A DNA stretch of 38,330 nucleotides from Bacteroidota bacterium. GTDB lineage: Bacteria; Bacteroidota; Bacteroidia; Bacteroidales; FEN-979. Under the pieces are notes generated by a model that worked only from the letters and a program-made list of their open reading frames with translations, was not told the origin of the DNA and ran no database searches. The stretch covers positions 16,410 to 54,739 of the forward strand of contig JAPLDG010000204.1 in NCBI GenBank assembly GCA_026391845.1. Reading direction: 5' to 3'. Shown here piece after piece: positions 24,718 to 33,180 of this stretch. Every line of letters begins with the position of its first letter. Position 1 is the stretch's first letter. The position numbers and the translations under genes were made by a program.

Positions 24718-27156
24718 ATGAAAAAAATGATTTTTCTCGTTTCGATTATGCTTACGACTGCGGTGTTATCAGCCCAAAGTGTCTGGTATTTTGGAAATCA
24801 TGGGGGATTGGTATTTCCAGGAGGCGGCAATCTTCTGCCCCCGTCTCCCTTTGCAGGTTCGAATATGAAGGCCGCGGAAGGGTGTACCGTTGTATGCGAT
24901 AACAATGGCAATGTTGTGTTCTATACTGACGGAAAGCATTTATTCGACGGGAGCAATGTCGAAATTACAGATCAGTTTGATCCAGCCAGACAACTGCTGG
25001 GCGGACCATCTTCAACCCAGGCAGCACTGGCGCTTCCCATTCCTGGTTCTGACTGCAAAAGATTTTTGGTGTTCACCACCGTAGGTATAGAAGACCATGT
25101 TAACAACAATGCGCTGGGCGTCTGTTTGATTACGGTTTCCGGTTCTCCTCCATACACGGTTGTTGCCGACTTCCCGGCACTGCCTGTGACGGCTTCAAAT
25201 ATTCAGTTTTCGGAAAAGCTGGCGGCAACAGGCGATGAAACCAATGGCTTTTGGCTTTTGGCGCATGATTGGTCAGGTACAACGGATGCTCGAACTTTTT
25301 ATAAATATCATATTACTGAAACTGCTTTTTTAAATGTTTTCACCACGGCCGATGCTGTAAAGGCTTTGCCAGGTGTTCAATACATACAGGTAAGCGCACT
25401 GTGGCAATCTCAAGGAGGCTCCGGTGACAATGGCGAATACAATGCCCAGGGACAGATGAAGTTTGATAAGGCTGGGAGTCAATTGGGATTGGTGATTGCA
25501 GGTGATGATGTTGTTGAGATTTATAATTTTAGTAAAGCTTCAGGATTGCTGGATCGAACTTTTTCGTTCGATGTTCCTTCAGCGGGTAATTTATATGGTT
25601 TCGAATTCTCTCCCGACGGTACGATGTTTTATACTGCTGAAGATTACACCAACCAGGTTAATTGTAATACAGATCCTCAAACTTATCTGGCCCAAACCCG
25701 GGACCTTAAGCAATGGAGCCCGCCAAACACGATCCCTTATATTGTGGCAACAGTTACTACATGCAACCCCTATGAGTTTAATCAACTCCAGCTGGGGCCT
25801 GATAACAAAATTTATTGTGCAGGGCCTCAAAGCTCAACAACAAGTTTGTCGGTAATTGATTTTCCTGACATTCCCGGCACAGACTGTGACTGGCATGAGA
25901 ATACCATCCCAGTTGCAAACAACAGAATGTCAGGTCTACCAATCGTGGTAGAGAATTCGGTGTGCAATACTTCCATTATCAGCGGGTATAAATTTAACGA
26001 CCTGAATGGGGATGGCATTTGGCTGGCCGAACCAGGCCTGGCCGGCTGGGTCATTGACCTGATCCCTGTTGGCGCGCCGAAACAGAGTTGCACTACCAAC
26101 AGCAATGGGTACTATGAATTTGCCGATCTCCCTGCCGGAACTTACACCGTTACGGAAAATCACCAGGTTGGATGGACTCAGACCTATCCATATCCAACAA
26201 AATATTATCAATTTTATCTGCCGGTCAATACGAGTACCTTACCAATAAATTTCGGCAACTGCCTTGGTATTGACCCACCCGCGGGAATGGTTGCCTGGTG
26301 GCCGCTTGACGAATTAGCCGGACCGATTGCCAATGATTTGATGGGCACAAATAATTTTGGAACCTACGCCGGGAATCCGGCCCCGACGAATTTCACAGGT
26401 AAGGTTGCCGGATCCCTTTGGTTTAACCGCCCGGTGGACTGGCCTGTGCCTGATTATGTAGAAGTTCAGGACCATGATGATCTGGACTTCGGTGAAGGCG
26501 ACTTCAGCATTGATGCCTGGATCTCCCCGGCAGACTATCCCATCGAATTTGATCCTGATTATGAAACCATTGTGGATAAAAGTATTGATATAAACGGGAA
26601 GCACCTCGGATATACTTTATCCATGTATGGCCTGAATTATTTGGCGCTGGAGTTGGGAGACGGGAATAATTCCCAAACATATTTTTCGAATCCTTTCCAG
26701 TTTTTAATTGACGGTAACCATTGGCATCATGTCACGATAACGGTTGACAAAACCGTTTCCCATGAAATAAAATTTTACATTGACGGTGTTCTGCAGGGAA
26801 CTACCCCCACAGCATCCGGGAACCTTGACAATACGAATATGTTACGCATCGCCTGCGCTTCCGACCAGGTTGCGAATTTATTCTACGGCAGGATCGATGA
26901 GGTCGAGATGTTTAACAGGAAACTGGAGGTTTCTGAAATTTTAAACATTTCGAATTCAGGGGCATGTGGAAAACATAAACCCCAGGGAAAGATATGCGGG
27001 TTCAAATTTAATGACATCAATGGGAATGGCATTTATGACAGCGGCACAGAACCGAAAGTACCCGGCTGGACAATTCAGCTTTCGGGAGACAGAGGCACAA
27101 CCACGGCCGTCACAGATTCATATGGCAATTACTGTTTCGATCAGCTCTGTCCCTGA
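24718..27156 (+). CDS. Large modular adhesin, cassette 2: N-terminal part, ends at premature TGA
   Basis: First 812 residues of what reads as one gene of 2264 codons to 31512. Signal peptide (MKKMIFLVSIMLTTAVLSAQ), then a propeller-like N-terminal domain of Bacteroidota surface proteins (VWYFGNHGGLVFPGG; VVFYTDGKHLFDG; FEFSPDGTMFYTAED). Next come an SdrD-B-type domain (about 420-515; GYKFNDLNGDGIWLAEPG), a LamG-type domain (about 525-755; WWPLDE ... FSIDAWISPADYP ... HHVTITVDKTVSHEIKFYIDG), and the start of a second SdrD-B domain (ICGFKFNDINGNGIYDSGTE). The frame stops at TGA 27154-27156 in CFDQLCP. Without read-through the product lacks the sorting domain and would remain in the periplasm. 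Confidence 0.82.
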   Translation: MKKMIFLVSIMLTTAVLSAQSVWYFGNHGGLVFPGGGNLLPPSPFAGSNMKAAEGCTVVCDNNGNVVFYTDGKHLFDGSNVEITDQFDPARQLLGGPSSTQAALALPIPGSDCKRFLVFTTVGIEDHVNNNALGVCLITVSGSPPYTVVADFPALPVTASNIQFSEKLAATGDETNGFWLLAHDWSGTTDARTFYKYHITETAFLNVFTTADAVKALPGVQYIQVSALWQSQGGSGDNGEYNAQGQMKFDKAGSQLGLVIAGDDVVEIYNFSKASGLLDRTFSFDVPSAGNLYGFEFSPDGTMFYTAEDYTNQVNCNTDPQTYLAQTRDLKQWSPPNTIPYIVATVTTCNPYEFNQLQLGPDNKIYCAGPQSSTTSLSVIDFPDIPGTDCDWHENTIPVANNRMSGLPIVVENSVCNTSIISGYKFNDLNGDGIWLAEPGLAGWVIDLIPVGAPKQSCTTNSNGYYEFADLPAGTYTVTENHQVGWTQTYPYPTKYYQFYLPVNTSTLPINFGNCLGIDPPAGMVAWWPLDELAGPIANDLMGTNNFGTYAGNPAPTNFTGKVAGSLWFNRPVDWPVPDYVEVQDHDDLDFGEGDFSIDAWISPADYPIEFDPDYETIVDKSIDINGKHLGYTLSMYGLNYLALELGDGNNSQTYFSNPFQFLIDGNHWHHVTITVDKTVSHEIKFYIDGVLQGTTPTASGNLDNTNMLRIACASDQVANLFYGRIDEVEMFNRKLEVSEILNISNSGACGKHKPQGKICGFKFNDINGNGIYDSGTEPKVPGWTIQLSGDRGTTTAVTDSYGNYCFDQLCP

Positions 27157-28000
27157 GCTTATACTGTGTCCGAAGTTCAGCAAACGATATGGACCCAGAC
27201 CTGCCCTCCCATCCCCGGCAATTATCATTTTTTCCTGCCTGCCGACCAATCCGTCAGCGACATCTATTTTGGCAACCGGCAGTGTGTTGACCCGCCCGGG
27301 GGCATGAAAGCCTGGTGGCCTTTGGATGAAATCACTGGATCAACAGCAAAGGATTTGATGGGCGTTGATAATACCGGGACTTATGTTGGGAATCCTCCTC
27401 CAACATTTTCTTCGGGAAAGGTGGCCGGATCCCTTTGGTTTAACCGTCCGGTCGATTGGCCCGTTCCGGATTATATTGAAGTTCAGGACCATGATGAACT
27501 GGACTTTGGCGAAGGCGATTTCAGCATTGACGCATGGATCTCACCGGCAGACTATCCCGTCGAATTTGGCCTTGATTATGAAACAATTGTGGATAAAAGT
27601 ATTGATATAAACGGTAAGCATCTCGGATATACTTTATCCATGTACGGTCTGAATAATTTAGTCCTGGAGTTGGGAGACGGGACTGTTTCCCAAACATATT
27701 TTTCAAATCCTTTCCAGTTTTTAATTGACGGAAACCATTGGTATCACGTTACGGTAACGGTTGACAAAACCGTTTCCCATGAAATCAAATTTTACATTGA
27801 TGGGATTCTTAAGGGAACTTCCCCCACATCGCCGGGAAGCCTCGACAATACAAACGTATTACGCATTGCCTGCGCTTCCGACCAGATTGCCAATTTGTTC
27901 TATGGAAGACTGGATGAGATCGAGATTTTTAACCGGATCCTGGAACCAGATGAAATTTCAGACCTTTATAATTCCGGCATTCAGGGAAAATGCAAAGACC
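26285..28000 (+). repeat. Tandem LamG-module duplication within cassette 2
   Basis: The stretch around 26285-26980 and the one around 27300-28000 are close copies displaced by about 1018 nt; TTTTTAATTGACGG, for example, recurs at 26700 and 27718. Together with the SdrD-B domain in front of each, they form a roughly 1-kb module repeated in tandem. A third, diverged copy of the pair is at about 28732-29670, and a fourth SdrD-B domain without LamG is at about 29688-29990. Confidence 0.85.
27154..27156 (+). other. In-frame TGA interrupting the cassette 2 adhesin
   Basis: The frame is open on both sides (24718-27153 and 27157-31512). In the sister SdrD-B domains the aligned codon is Gly: CTCCCTGCCGGAACTTAC near 26130, CTCGTTTCAGGAGATTAC near 29840 and GGG near 28890. 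A single G-to-T change of GGA would create this TGA. Genes nearby use TGA as an ordinary stop (16645, 19607, and minus-strand stops at 250 and 8252). Confidence 0.85.
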
Positions 28001-31000
28001 CCCTCTATATTGCTGCAAATATTTCTCCCATTCATTGCAACGGATCAACAATCGGGACAGTTGACATTGTCGTGACCGGAGGGTTGCCCCCATATTATTA
28101 TGAGTGGAGCAATGGCGGATCTGGTGAATTAATCGTGGGGCTTGGTGCGGGATTTTATACAGTAACCGTCACGGATAATGGTGGAAAAGGAGTTTCTGCA
28201 TCTTTTGAAGTAACTGAACCACCCGCCCTGGCAACATCAGGTTCCGTCGGCATGACAAGCTGTGTTGGCGTAGCCGATGGTTCCATCAATTTATTCGTGA
28301 CCGGGGGCGTTGCACCCTATTCATTTATCTGGAGCAATGGCGCAGTTAGCAGGAATATTTCAGGATTAGTGGCGGGCACTTATACGATTTCCGTATCTGA
28401 TGCCAATGGGTGCACCACTGCAAACAATTTCCTTGTCGGTGAAAAACCATTGAACCCTGTTGGTGTTTCAATTGTTGCATCGGTAAATCCGGTTTGTGCC
28501 GGCAATTTTGTCACGTTTACTGCTACACCTTCAAATGGCGGCAACCTGCCATCATATCAGTGGGTGGTAAATGGAACAAATGTTGGCACCAATAATGCGA
28601 CCTACACATATGTACCGGCCGACAATGATGAAGTTAAATGCAGGTTGGTTTCAAATGCCACATGTGTATCCGGGAATCCTGCTACATCGAATACGATAAC
28701 CATGATCGTTAACTCACCAACGGCTACCGGAAGCATCTGTGGGTTTAAATATAGTGATTTGAATGGGAACGGGGTTTTTGACGGATCAGATGAGAGGCTG
28801 GCCTACTGGACAATTCAGCTTTCAGGCGACGCAAATGCAACCGCTGTAACTGACGTGAATGGTGAATATTGTTTTGAACATCTCTTCATGGGGCATTATC
28901 AGGTATCCGAAGTTTCACAGATAAGATGGACGCAAACATATCCTTCGCCTCGCACACATGACATTTTACTTTCATGCGGACAATCCATCTCCAATATAAA
29001 TTTCGGCAACCGGCCATGTGTTAAACCTCCCGATGGAATGACCAATTGGTGGCCGCTGGATGAGACAATGGGTACCATCGCTGTTGATAAAAAAGGATTC
29101 AACAACGTGGGCGACTATGCCAGTTCCCCGAACCAACCGGTTCAGATTCCGGGCATGGTGCAAGGTTCTCTGAAGTTTGTTAACACGAACCAACTCGTGG
29201 AAGTGCCTGATAATTCGGAGATTAATTTTGGAACCGGAGATTTCAGCATCGATGCCTGGATATCCTTCTCCTCCACTTCCGGTAATGTTAATATTCTTGA
29301 CAAGGCTCAAGGTACCCGGGGATATTCCCTTTCGATCATTAATGGAGTATTGGCTTTGACACTGGGAGATGCAAATGGTTTTTATACATATTTATCCACT
29401 GCTTCGATACCAGCAGGACCCTGGGTTCATGTAGCCGTTACCGTTGACAGAAGCGCCACCCATCTAGTTACTTTCTACTGCAATGGAGTTGCCAGCAACG
29501 GTATTAACCTGCAAACCAATCTGGGATCACTTACCAACACTGCAACCCTGAAAATAGGGGGAACAACTTTTACTTCAAATGGGGCACAGCTCGATGAAAT
29601 TGAAACTTTTTCGCGTGTGCTTTCGCAGCAGGAAGTTTTTGATATCTACAATTCTGATTCGAACGGGAAGTGCAAGACACTGGGAAATATATGCGGTTTC
29701 AAATTTGAGGATCTGGATGGCGATGGGGTTTTTGACACCGGCGAACCGAAATTGGAAGGTTGGGACATTCATCTTTCAGGGCCGGGTATTGTAGATATAG
29801 AAACCACTACAGGTGCAAATGGCTATTACTGTTTTGACCAGCTCGTTTCAGGAGATTACACAATTTCTGAGGAGTTGAAAGGATTGTGGGTACAAACCTA
29901 CCCTCCCCCGTCTCCCGACCCCCAAAATGGTAAACATAGTTTTAACCTTTCTGAAGGGGAAGGCCTCACGGATATCAATTTTGGGAATAAACGTCTGCTG
30001 CCAAACCCTTATCCGCTGCCTGATATTTCAAATGTTACCTGCTATTCAGGAGCTGACGGAACCATCAGCCTTACAATTACCGGAGGGACCCTGCCATATA
30101 TCTATCTGTGGAATAATTTTCAAACCACTTCTTCAATTCATTCGTTATCTTCAGGCACCTATACCGTAACCGTGACAGATGCCGGCAGCCTGACCTATAT
30201 CGGAAGCTGGACGGTTACAGAACCTGCTGCCGTGGCCGTGACCAATGTTGTGACCAATGTTACCTGTGCTCAGGCAAGCACTGGAATGATTGACATTTCG
30301 GTTACCGGAGGGACACCGCCATATTTTTATGTATGGAGCAATGGCGCTGCAACTCAAAATATTTCAGGATTGATCGCCGGGAACTATACCGTTACGGTCA
30401 CCGATGCCAACGGGTGCGTTGAAACCACGAGCCAGGCTGTTGTTGTTGACCCGTTGCAACCGGTTGTAGCGCCAATACTCGAAAACTTTGAAGCAACCAG
30501 TTTCCCGCCAGTTTGCTGGACCAATACAATCGTTTCAGCATTTTACGCGTGGGCGCGCAGCGACACTGCCAGCGGCAACGGTGTGGGAGCGGCATCGGCT
30601 TTTGCCAATTTCTTTGACCAGGAAACAGGGGCTTATGAGTTGAAAACCTTCCCTTTTGACATCAGCGGTCTTGCTTCTCCTGTGCTCCAATTCAATTATG
30701 CCTACGCAACGTATGTTTCAGAGATTGATGAAATGATCGTCTATTATTCTCCTGATGCCGGAGCCACATGGCACACCTTGCTGGCTATGCCGGGAGGAAT
30801 AAGCGGCATCCTCAATACAGGCGGTGCTACGGAAGAGTCATTCGTTCCGGCTGCTTCGCAATGGGGTACTCAGACTCTTCCATTGCCTGCCGGCACCAAC
30901 ATGCTGAAATTCAAAGCCATCAGTTCATATGGCAACAACCTCTACCTCGACAATATCAACATCATGGAAGAGCCGGTTATTCCGGTAAACAACACGGTAC

Positions 31001-31512
31001 AAAACGCTGTTGTCTCCGGCAATGCCTGTTACAATGCAACCAATGTTATTTCTGTTGCAGGTGGTGGCACCGTATTTACGGTTTCCGCAGGTGGTGAGGC
31101 AATCTTTATCGCCGGCCAGAAGATCAGCTTTCTCAGCGGGACCAATGTTCAACCGGAAGGGTACCTGCATGGATTCATAAGGCCGGCCGGCCCCTATTGC
31201 GGTGCAAAGGCTGCTTCATTTACCGCAGTTCCGGCAGGAGAACCTGAGATTTATTCAGTTGCTGAAAAATCATTCTTCAAGGTTTATCCGAATCCCACCA
31301 CGGGTAGCTTCTCCCTGGAGCTCACAAGCATCGAACAATCTGCCGAACTCCGGGTTGAGATATATGGAATGCATGGAGAACGCGTGCTTTCAGCTGAACT
31401 GAGAGGACAAAGGAAATATGAGTTATCCCTTGCAGGGAAACCGGTTGGGGTCTATTTCATCCGCGTTGTAATCGGTAAATTTACCGGAACATTGAAAATT
31501 GTCAAACACTAA
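27166..31512 (+). CDS. Large modular adhesin, cassette 2: C-terminal part after the TGA
   Basis: Continuation in the same frame; the coordinates begin at the first possible start after the stop (GTG), though sequence homology begins at once after the TGA. Domains in order: rest of an SdrD-B domain, LamG (about 27300-28000), two SprB-type repeats (28005-28450), an Ig/PKD-like domain (28450-28715), SdrD-B, LamG, SdrD-B, two more SprB repeats (30005-30455), cleaved-adhesin-like domain (30470-30975), pre-sorting module (30985-31210) and T9SS sorting domain (31260-31512). It has no signal peptide of its own, so an independently translated product could not enter the secretion route. The part from 30005 is closely similar to cassette 1. 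Confidence 0.8.
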   Translation: MSEVQQTIWTQTCPPIPGNYHFFLPADQSVSDIYFGNRQCVDPPGGMKAWWPLDEITGSTAKDLMGVDNTGTYVGNPPPTFSSGKVAGSLWFNRPVDWPVPDYIEVQDHDELDFGEGDFSIDAWISPADYPVEFGLDYETIVDKSIDINGKHLGYTLSMYGLNNLVLELGDGTVSQTYFSNPFQFLIDGNHWYHVTVTVDKTVSHEIKFYIDGILKGTSPTSPGSLDNTNVLRIACASDQIANLFYGRLDEIEIFNRILEPDEISDLYNSGIQGKCKDPLYIAANISPIHCNGSTIGTVDIVVTGGLPPYYYEWSNGGSGELIVGLGAGFYTVTVTDNGGKGVSASFEVTEPPALATSGSVGMTSCVGVADGSINLFVTGGVAPYSFIWSNGAVSRNISGLVAGTYTISVSDANGCTTANNFLVGEKPLNPVGVSIVASVNPVCAGNFVTFTATPSNGGNLPSYQWVVNGTNVGTNNATYTYVPADNDEVKCRLVSNATCVSGNPATSNTITMIVNSPTATGSICGFKYSDLNGNGVFDGSDERLAYWTIQLSGDANATAVTDVNGEYCFEHLFMGHYQVSEVSQIRWTQTYPSPRTHDILLSCGQSISNINFGNRPCVKPPDGMTNWWPLDETMGTIAVDKKGFNNVGDYASSPNQPVQIPGMVQGSLKFVNTNQLVEVPDNSEINFGTGDFSIDAWISFSSTSGNVNILDKAQGTRGYSLSIINGVLALTLGDANGFYTYLSTASIPAGPWVHVAVTVDRSATHLVTFYCNGVASNGINLQTNLGSLTNTATLKIGGTTFTSNGAQLDEIETFSRVLSQQEVFDIYNSDSNGKCKTLGNICGFKFEDLDGDGVFDTGEPKLEGWDIHLSGPGIVDIETTTGANGYYCFDQLVSGDYTISEELKGLWVQTYPPPSPDPQNGKHSFNLSEGEGLTDINFGNKRLLPNPYPLPDISNVTCYSGADGTISLTITGGTLPYIYLWNNFQTTSSIHSLSSGTYTVTVTDAGSLTYIGSWTVTEPAAVAVTNVVTNVTCAQASTGMIDISVTGGTPPYFYVWSNGAATQNISGLIAGNYTVTVTDANGCVETTSQAVVVDPLQPVVAPILENFEATSFPPVCWTNTIVSAFYAWARSDTASGNGVGAASAFANFFDQETGAYELKTFPFDISGLASPVLQFNYAYATYVSEIDEMIVYYSPDAGATWHTLLAMPGGISGILNTGGATEESFVPAASQWGTQTLPLPAGTNMLKFKAISSYGNNLYLDNINIMEEPVIPVNNTVQNAVVSGNACYNATNVISVAGGGTVFTVSAGGEAIFIAGQKISFLSGTNVQPEGYLHGFIRPAGPYCGAKAASFTAVPAGEPEIYSVAEKSFFKVYPNPTTGSFSLELTSIEQSAELRVEIYGMHGERVLSAELRGQRKYELSLAGKPVGVYFIRVVIGKFTGTLKIVKH
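30005..31512 (+). repeat. Duplicate of the cassette 1 adhesin C-terminal half
   Basis: Corresponds to 21595-23083. Both encode SprB x2, cleaved-adhesin-like domain, pre-sorting module and sorting domain in the same order. Protein identity is high by eye; many runs are identical, such as HTLLAMPGGISGILNTGG and VAEKSFFKVYPNPT. Both end CAAACACTAA and have a 16-17 bp gap to the partner gene. Confidence 0.9.
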
Positions 31513-31527
31513 TTTAATCCCCTTAAT

Positions 31528-33114
31528 ATGAAAACTATTTTCAGAACCCTTATCTCGATGCAATGGATCCGGGTATTATCAGTCATCTTATTTGTACTGG
31601 TTTTATCGAACAATGCAAAATCACAATATGCATCTCCAAACCCCGTGTGTTATGGCGAACCGATCAATTTATTTTGCAACTTGCCGGGCTGTGGAGTACC
31701 GGATGCGACCTACACCTGGACCAATAGAAGTGGCTCCTGGATTTACCGGGCCATTGGATCCGCCTATGTCGAACCGGTTCTTACTCTTGCTTCACCTACG
31801 GGCTATGCCTCCGACTTTTTTTACCTTCAGGTCCAATATTCTCCACCTCCGCAAAGTGGTTCCGGTGGAAGGGTATGGGTAACGGTCTGGCCTGAAATCA
31901 TCGTTACCGGGGTGGCTTTGCCGGTGAGTTGTTCCCCCGGATGCATTTATCCTCAGGTTACTGGAGGACATTCGCCGTATTCTTACCAATGGAGTACAAA
32001 TTCAACAACCAAGGATATTTGCAACCTGCCATGTGGCATATATACTGTAACTGTAACCGATGCACAAAACTGCAAGGCGGTAAACAGCTGGGAAATTAAG
32101 TCCGATCTGGCTATCTCTGCTACAGTTCATAAGGCCAGTTGTAATCCCGGGAACGATGCCTCTATCGATCTTTCCGTTTCCGGCGGATGTCCGCCATACA
32201 CCTATGCGTGGAACAACACGAATCTTAATCAGGATATTTACAATATCGATTGTGGAACAACCTACTGTGTAACAGTAACTGACTCTTATTGCGGCGTTCA
32301 AACCGGATGCTGGACCTATGAAGATGTGATATTAAACGCGCTGATTACCGATGCCAATGCCGGATGCAGTGATGGCGCCATTAACCTTACAGCGTCTTGC
32401 GGAACTCCGCCCTTTGTTTACCAGTGGACGAAAGTGGGATCTGGCTTTACTGCATATACAGAGGATATTGGAGGTCTGGGCCCCGGCTGGTACTGTGTAA
32501 CCGTAATAGATTTCAACAGCATAAGCAGGACCTGCTGCTGGGAGGTAAACAGCAAAAAATCAACCTGCCAGTCAAATTACTTACAAGACATTACTCTTCC
32601 AGGTGATACAAATGTCTGCTATGCTGCAGTCCAAAACATTATTGTTGCCGGAAACGGCACTTCTTTTAAAGTCCAAAACGGAGATTCAGTAATCTTGGTT
32701 GCCGGGGAAATGATCAGGTTCCTGCCGGGCACATCGGTTTATGAGGGAGGGGACATGCATGGTTATATCACGACCGATGGGAATTACTGCACCAACAAGA
32801 ACGGTAACCGGAATGCAAACGCTGAAGAAACTGTTTCAGGTTCCATCCCGGAGTTTATTGTTTCCGGAAACCAGCTTTTTAAAGTCTATCCCAATCCCAC
32901 TGCCGGAAACCTCATCCTTGAATTGGGCGAAGATGTCAATGCTGCACAAGTGAAGGTGGATATTTATTCCATAAGGGGTGAAAAGATTCTTTCCGCCGAA
33001 TTGAATGGAGAGCGAAAGCGTGAATTTTCCCTTTCAGACAAACCGTCAGGACTCTATTTCATTCGCGTGATCACAGGGAAACAAACCGGGACAGGAAAGA
33101 TCATCAAACAATAA
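31528..33114 (+). CDS. Cys-rich T9SS-sorted partner protein, cassette 2 (528 aa)
   Basis: Homologue of the 443-aa protein of cassette 1, with the same plan and one more SprB-type repeat. Signal peptide (to about residue 33, NAKSQ), an Ig-like start (VCYGEPINLFCNLPGCG), three SprB-type repeats (YSYQWSTNSTTKDICNLPCG; YTYAWNNTNLNQDIYNIDCG; FVYQWTKVGSGFTAYTEDIG), the pre-sorting module (NYLQDITLPGDTNVCYAA to MHGYITTDGNYC) and a T9SS sorting domain ending GKIIKQ. I count 22 cysteines. It lies 15 bp after the interrupted adhesin gene and is probably translated from the same transcript. Its reading frame is intact, so it may still be made and exported even if the adhesin is broken. Confidence 0.82.
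   Translation: MKTIFRTLISMQWIRVLSVILFVLVLSNNAKSQYASPNPVCYGEPINLFCNLPGCGVPDATYTWTNRSGSWIYRAIGSAYVEPVLTLASPTGYASDFFYLQVQYSPPPQSGSGGRVWVTVWPEIIVTGVALPVSCSPGCIYPQVTGGHSPYSYQWSTNSTTKDICNLPCGIYTVTVTDAQNCKAVNSWEIKSDLAISATVHKASCNPGNDASIDLSVSGGCPPYTYAWNNTNLNQDIYNIDCGTTYCVTVTDSYCGVQTGCWTYEDVILNALITDANAGCSDGAINLTASCGTPPFVYQWTKVGSGFTAYTEDIGGLGPGWYCVTVIDFNSISRTCCWEVNSKKSTCQSNYLQDITLPGDTNVCYAAVQNIIVAGNGTSFKVQNGDSVILVAGEMIRFLPGTSVYEGGDMHGYITTDGNYCTNKNGNRNANAEETVSGSIPEFIVSGNQLFKVYPNPTAGNLILELGEDVNAAQVKVDIYSIRGEKILSAELNGERKREFSLSDKPSGLYFIRVITGKQTGTGKIIKQ
32890..33086 (+). repeat. 197-bp near-identical sorting-domain repeat, copy 2
   Basis: Partner of 24207-24403 with a single base difference. It encodes most of the T9SS sorting domain (PNPTAGNLILELGEDVNAAQ to VITGKQT). 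Confidence 0.9.
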
Positions 33115-33180
33115 CAGGAGCAAGAAACAATTATTCCTGCTGAAGCGGGCAGTAATTGCTTTTTTGTATCTTGCATCGTC

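Noticed and set aside
27154..27156. TGA read as glycine (alternative genetic code) or selenocysteine
   Set aside because: Other genes in the window end in TGA as a normal stop. No cysteine homologue exists at this position and no obvious SECIS-like hairpin was seen; a point change of GGA explains it more simply.
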